A stretch of 64,000 nt of DNA from Acanthacorydalis orientalis (Eukaryota; Arthropoda; Insecta; Megaloptera; Corydalidae). The position numbers and the translations under genes are program-made. Below the pieces are notes generated by a model. It had not been told where the DNA came from. It did not search any database and worked only from the letters and a program-made list of their open reading frames with translations. This document shows positions 59,203 to 64,000 of this stretch, in pieces (position 1 is the stretch's first letter; the number at the start of each line of letters is the position of its first letter). The stretch is taken from the NCBI GenBank assembly GCA_034766995.1, contig CM068318.1, positions 30,186,103 through 30,250,102 on the forward strand, read 5' to 3'.

Positions 59203-60135
59203 TGCAAAGTAAGTTATCAGTAGTAATGTTTTAATGCTATCTGATTATATAATTTTACCTTCTTTCATTATAAAATGTAATCAATTTATTATCTTTATTC
59301 TAAGAAAATAAAGAAAATAGTCAAATTTAATATCAATTATATGATTATGATCTTACTTAATAAACAATGATTTGCATAATTATATTAAGTATATTTCTAT
59401 AACATTAGTTTCTAACTTAAGCATTTCTACATTAAATATTAATTAAAATGTGATTTATGAGACCGAATTAACATTGTATACTCGTATTTTACTATCGATG
59501 TATCCAGAAATATTAATATAATAATTAAGTAACAAGTATATAACATTTTTTTTACCAAATCATCTAATTTATGAATACTTTCTATTATAGTTAGTTAAAT
59601 TATTATAAAATAAATTTTATTTAGTATTTATAGCAGATAACAGTTATGTGTATGTGCCTACAAATGAAGTTCCTACTTTAAAATAACTACACGTATATTT
59701 GTATAATGTCTGTAGACCTAAATTTATTGAACGATATTATGTTTGAACGCCTTTAAACTTAGGGTACTTAAAAGCATTATATACATAACAAAAAAATTAT
59801 GTACTACTACATGAGACTAATATTATTAGGAAAATATAACAACAGTTGCGAACTGAAGTCAATATGACACATAACATAAACCATTCTATATAAAAATATT
59901 ATTTTAACGTATGTTGACAGGTATCTCAACCACTGATTATAAATTTCAGGACTGAGCAATGGATACACGATTCGCGTCAATGAATATCGGTTCAGAGTTT
60001 TACGAAAATTAATGGAACAATTTATTGTATCCTCGTTCTTCTTCCCAAAACTATTATAAATACAAATGTAATTTATATTCTTCCAATAAATTTAAAATTC
60101 TTATTTTCTATTTACAAAAACTACAACTATCTGAA
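59200..60135. other. AT-rich spacer
   Basis: No gene or element recognised; a TTTCAG acceptor-like site at 59944-59949 has no supporting exon. Confidence 0.5.
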
Positions 60136-60138
60136 TAA

Positions 60139-60167
60139 TATATGTATATAAGTGTATATATGTATAA

Positions 60168-60218
<51 letters not shown>

Positions 60219-60221
60219 CAA
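60139..60221. repeat. (AT)n microsatellite abutting family A copy 6
   Basis: About 80 bases of AT with TATTATA phase switches. It ends exactly where the truncated mariner begins. Confidence 0.93.
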
Positions 60222-60222
60222 A

Positions 60223-60692
60223 ATGTCAGTGCATTTTCGGTCTGTATTTTGCTAACATTGACTTAGGTTTTATTATTAATTTTGCTTCAAATTCAAATTC
60301 ATATTGAATTAAAGATAGCAAAGAAGCAAATAAGAGCAATTTTTGTTCGAGTTCAAAACGGGAGATAAAGCAGTAGAAACTGCTCGTAAACTAAACAATC
60401 GTTTTGGTGTGAGTACTGTTAAGGAACGTACGGTGCAATTGTGACTCCAAAAATTTTGTGTAAGGGACGATAGTCTTAAAAATGAAGAAGGTCTTGAGCG
60501 CCCTTCTTCAGTTTATAACGATAAACTGAAGATGTTACTAGCATCAGAACAACGCATAAATATTTGAGAGCTTACACAAATGTTAGGCGTTAGTCATCAA
60601 ACAGATCTGGAACACTTAAAATCACTTAAATTAAAAAAGAAATTGTATGTTAAGTTGAAGTTATAGTTCACAATTATTTTTCTATCAATATA
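60223..60692 (+). mobile_element. family A mariner deletion copy 6 (5'-truncated)
   Basis: Begins inside the family leader (GTGCATTTTCGGTCTGTATT), next to an (AT)n array; the left terminal repeat is gone. The HTH-coding region (AATAAGAGCAATTTTTG... to TTAGGCGTTAGTCATCA) is decayed. The internal junction (ACTTAAATTAAAAAAG) is the same as in copy 5, and the right repeat (AATTATTTTTCTATCAATA) is present. Confidence 0.85.
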
Positions 60693-60751
60693 ATCCAAAA
60701 AATTCAAACGAAACAACACCAATGTACATACATAATTTATATACATAGGGA

Positions 60752-60752
<1 letters not shown>

Positions 60753-60792
<40 letters not shown>
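60753..60792. repeat. (AT)n microsatellite
   Basis: About 40 bases of AT. Confidence 0.95.
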
Positions 60793-60795
<3 letters not shown>

Positions 60796-61002
60796 TGATA
60801 TGAGTAAACAATAAAAGATAGTGAAGAGTTCTATTTCACTAGATGCACAAATTGATAACAATATGAGATCAATACAATATATAGATCTTATAGTTAGTTA
60901 CGCCAATGGTTTTGAAAATGAACATAGATTGAACATATCAATTTCTTCATCTCTCAATTACAGTGTTTCGAATGGCCCTTAAGTTATTCCAATTACAGGA
61001 AT

Positions 61003-61006
<4 letters not shown>

Positions 61007-61052
<46 letters not shown>

Positions 61053-61059
61053 GTATATG
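61007..61059. repeat. (AT)n microsatellite
   Basis: About 45 bases of AT followed by ACGTATATGTATG. Confidence 0.95.
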
Positions 61060-63670
61060 TATGGCTTGAATGTCGTCTCAACTGGTAACAAAAACAGGGA
61101 ATTTGTCATACTGAATGCGTTCACTTTGACGTAATCCTTAACGCCAGTGGTAAGAAGATTACAAACGACAAGAAATTAAACAGCTGTTAAAGGCGAAATA
61201 TTATCTTCTGAAATATAAGGGTAAGTATATACAATAATACAAATTCTTTGTTTAAAGAAAAATCATCAGACATAAAAATAAAATTAGTAGTGAAACGACA
61301 TCGCCCTATAAATGTAGTAAGTCTTAAGGATTACGGAAAACGTGAATGAATATATTTCCTCTTTATTGTCCGTCTCAATATAATATATTCCAATTAGGAG
61401 ATTATTGTAAATGTGTTCTAGATGTAGAATTTCGTTTAAACATGTATTGGTGTGAATTAAAAGTGTGTATGTTTCTATTAGTGTTAAAACTATTAATATA
61501 ATTATAGATTCAAGAAATCTTTTTAATATTTTTTGTATTAATATTTATCTAATATATTATTATAATACTTTAAATTGTTATTTAATAAAATCTTGCTAAT
61601 TAATATCTTTTTTAAAAACAAAATGAAAATAAATTTAAGGTTACAATAATATAACTTATAAATTTGTAAATAAGTTTATATCACTCAGTTAGTATATAAA
61701 TTTTAGTCTTGATTTATAATTTTATTGAAGAAATTATTTTAGTTGTATAAACAATCGTTTTATATAATTTTAAACTTCAAGTAGTATCTTCAAATAATTT
61801 TTCATGGAAGGGTACAAATATTGAGATAAAAAACGATCTTTGCACGTGTATAGTGCGTGAGTTGACTAAACATGTATAATTTTGATTAAGTGGATGAATC
61901 TAAAAGTGGTGAAGCTCTGAAGTAAGAGTAAACAAATTACTGTCAGATAATATCAATGCGCTTAAGGCAATATACCGTCAATGATTTTTTGTGGAAATTT
62001 TCAATGTTAAATAGAATGTAATGTTTTTCTGCTATCTATAATTATCTGTGGTAAAACCTAAGTATATTATTTTAACGTCAAAAAAAAACAGTCAGTGAAA
62101 TACAATTGACACGTCGTTTTGGCGAACAAGTAAAGGCATTATGTAGTAAAGTCATGACGACAATCTTCTGTGATAGACATTGTATAATTTGATAGATTTT
62201 TTGAAAAGAACCAATATCATGGATCAATAAAATTCATGGATCAGTAACAAATCACACAAATGTACGTTATAACCTTAAGTAATTCGTGAAAATCTGCTTG
62301 TTGTGTTCGATGATTGGTTTATTATTTGTAGTTTAAGGACTCAATTACAACCAGTCATTAGTAATTGAAAAGAATACAAAATAGATACATATTCCATTCA
62401 CACACTCTCATTAGAAGCACCATTTAATTATAACATTAAATATCTGAATGGCAAATGTTAAAATCGGATCAAATAAAACTCTGATATTCTCAGAGACAGC
62501 TAAATGTTCATAAAAAATGAAGAAGGATATAATACCTAAAACTTGTTCAGAAAAAAGGAATAAATATAATGAAACAGAGCTTAAAGCTCTTAAATAGAAA
62601 AACACAATTAAAATACTATGAAATTATGATTGTTTTCGCAATTTTTTCTGGAAAAAACACGTTAAAATATTACCGTAGACTTAATATGTATAAAGACACA
62701 AGATGCTAAAACATCAAGATCAGAACTCTAAATCATATAAATCCAACCTCTCTTACGACATTCAGAACGTGATTTATGATGTAGAATTCGTCCCTTAATA
62801 TGATGGGAATATCCTCAGACAGATCCATGTGATCATTTACTTTTTAATAAAGAGTACAAATTGTCATGTTCAAGCCCATTGTGACAGGACTATGCCTTAT
62901 CATAGGAATGCAAGATCACACACTTTGAATTTTACCAAAACAGCACTGAATCACAACAAATTAAATGTCTTTTTCTTCTCTTTATAACTCAGTTTTAGAG
63001 TTATTTGAATTCCATTTACTTCCAGCATGAAAGTGATATCAAAGGAATAAATTTCAAGATAAAATTAAGGCCACCTAGAAGAATTGGTTGAAAGTAAATT
63101 TATCCGATTTCTTAAATGTTTTAATGTACAAAAATGTTACATATTGTCAGAAATGTATTGAAAACTTTGTGTATGTGCTAGAAAACAAATACAACATTTA
63201 AAAATTATATTTAATGCTTTTTTGTTTTCACAAAATGTATCAAACTATATAAACTTAGAAGCTTATATATGAAAGTTTTTACTCCCCATTATAAATAATG
63301 AAGTATAAACTTGAATTTTGGATAAAATATGTTTCTGTAAATATAAGTCACAAAATGTACTTTTTGAGCATAGATTTTTCAGTTTCCAAGTAGTACTTTG
63401 CTATAAAGTAATAAACAACAATTTTTAATCTATTTACATTCTATTAAATGTAACAACTTTACTATAATTTTACGGAATTTGTACATCTTCTTTTCATAGT
63501 CTGGTATTTTTAGACATTATTTCATAAAAATGAATCCTAAAAAGTTAACTGAAATAAATATAAAAATTTTGATTTAGATATCTAAAATATAAATATTTTT
63601 TACTCTAAAATTTTCTTATACAATAAATAGAAATCTATATTTATTGGCATTACTCCAAATATATACATTT
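61060..63670. other. spacer, nothing firmly recognised
   Basis: About 2.6 kb. The first 160 bases are more balanced in composition and contain donor-like GGTAAG sites (61154, 61219), but no acceptor-bounded open exon. The region 61800-62300 is also somewhat GC-richer. No gene or element could be assigned. Confidence 0.45.
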
Positions 63671-63673
63671 ATA

Positions 63674-63704
<31 letters not shown>

Positions 63705-63706
63705 TA
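63674..63706. repeat. (AT)n(AC)n microsatellite
   Basis: About 26 bases of AT followed by four CA units. Confidence 0.9.
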
Positions 63707-63835
63707 AGCACATCATAATTTTTTTTAATTTACAGTGAATATTTTACATTAGCAATAGTAAAATAATTAATATTTACTGTAAAAAGAGTTTATTTCAAAA
63801 TGTATCTCTATTTAAGTAAATTAGACTAGATATTA

Positions 63836-64000
63836 TGTTGAGTGGAAAACAATTGCTGTTTTTGTTTTCTGAATTCAAATCTTATTTTTTTTCAATGAAT
63901 GTGTTATTTTATCGTGTTCATATTAATATATAAGTGCAATTTGTTGGTATATTATAAGTGCAATTTGTTGGTATGTATTTTGGATGCCTATTGAATTAAA
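63836..64000 (+). mobile_element. family A mariner deletion copy 7 (runs off window)
   Basis: Left repeat AGTGGAAAACAATTGCTGTTTTTG and leader (TTTTCTGAATTC, GTTCATATTAATAT) match the other family A copies. The transposase region would lie beyond the window edge. It contains a 21-bp tandem duplication (ATAAGTGCAATTTGTTGGTA at 63930 and 63954). Confidence 0.75.

Noticed and set aside
61060..61230. Donor-like GGTAAGAAG and GGGTAAGTATAT sites in a GC-raised stretch
   Set aside because: No acceptor with a pyrimidine tract and no open exon ending at either donor (at most 23 codons); insufficient to call an exon.
61850..62200. Possible further decayed mariner (AAAGTGGTGAAGCTCTGAAG and following)
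   Set aside because: No terminal repeats and no recognisable transposase block; left as unassigned spacer.

Overview
The window looks like nuclear DNA of an insect. It is extremely A+T-rich, saturated with long (AT)n microsatellites, and carries decayed mariner and Tc1 transposons but no convincing cellular gene. A hymenopteran (ant, bee or wasp) is a reasonable guess from AT content plus mariner load, but that is inference: no host gene or rDNA is present to confirm it. The stretch reads as a gene desert or the inside of a very large intron. The only substantial open frames belong to transposases; the other long open frames are mostly translations of (AT)n arrays.

Layout. From 1 to about 17 kb there is AT-rich spacer with many (AT)n arrays, one possible terminal exon near 383-478, and GC-elevated islands at 1.44-1.72, 3.9-4.5, 9.46-9.79, 13.5-14.0 and 15.7-16.1 kb. 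From 17 to 27 kb there are two decayed mariner deletion copies (17078-17612 and 19762-20250) and further islands, including one at 26.9-27.25 kb with twin E-boxes. From 27.5 to 29.7 kb there is a Tc1-like element on the minus strand, a second 5' fragment of the same family on the plus strand, and a perfect 17-bp-arm hairpin directly beyond the Tc1 end. From 32 to 40.4 kb lie three mariners of different subfamilies. From 47.4 to 52 kb there is a nested cluster: two nearly identical 0.92-kb mariners in inverted orientation flanking a full-length but decayed mariner of another subfamily. From 52 to 64 kb there are more mariner deletion copies, a 126-nt imperfect hairpin (56379-56504), and a diverged tandem duplication with about 325-bp units (57435-58078).

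How the parts relate. Seven partial mariners belong to one family (family A here). They keep the terminal repeat and the N-terminal DNA-binding segment of the transposase but lack the catalytic domain, and several share the same internal junction. Family B (47419-48339 and 51041-51962) is the reverse: the helix-turn-helix half is gone and an intact catalytic half remains. In the first copy this is an uninterrupted 221-codon frame with a complete D,D34D triad; the second copy is inactivated by a single nonsense codon. Neither family could transpose itself, so both are best read as non-autonomous elements moved in trans.

Limits. Coordinates of element ends are by eye. Function of the GC-elevated islands is unknown. 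All subfamily and motif assignments come from recognising sequence features, not from a database search.
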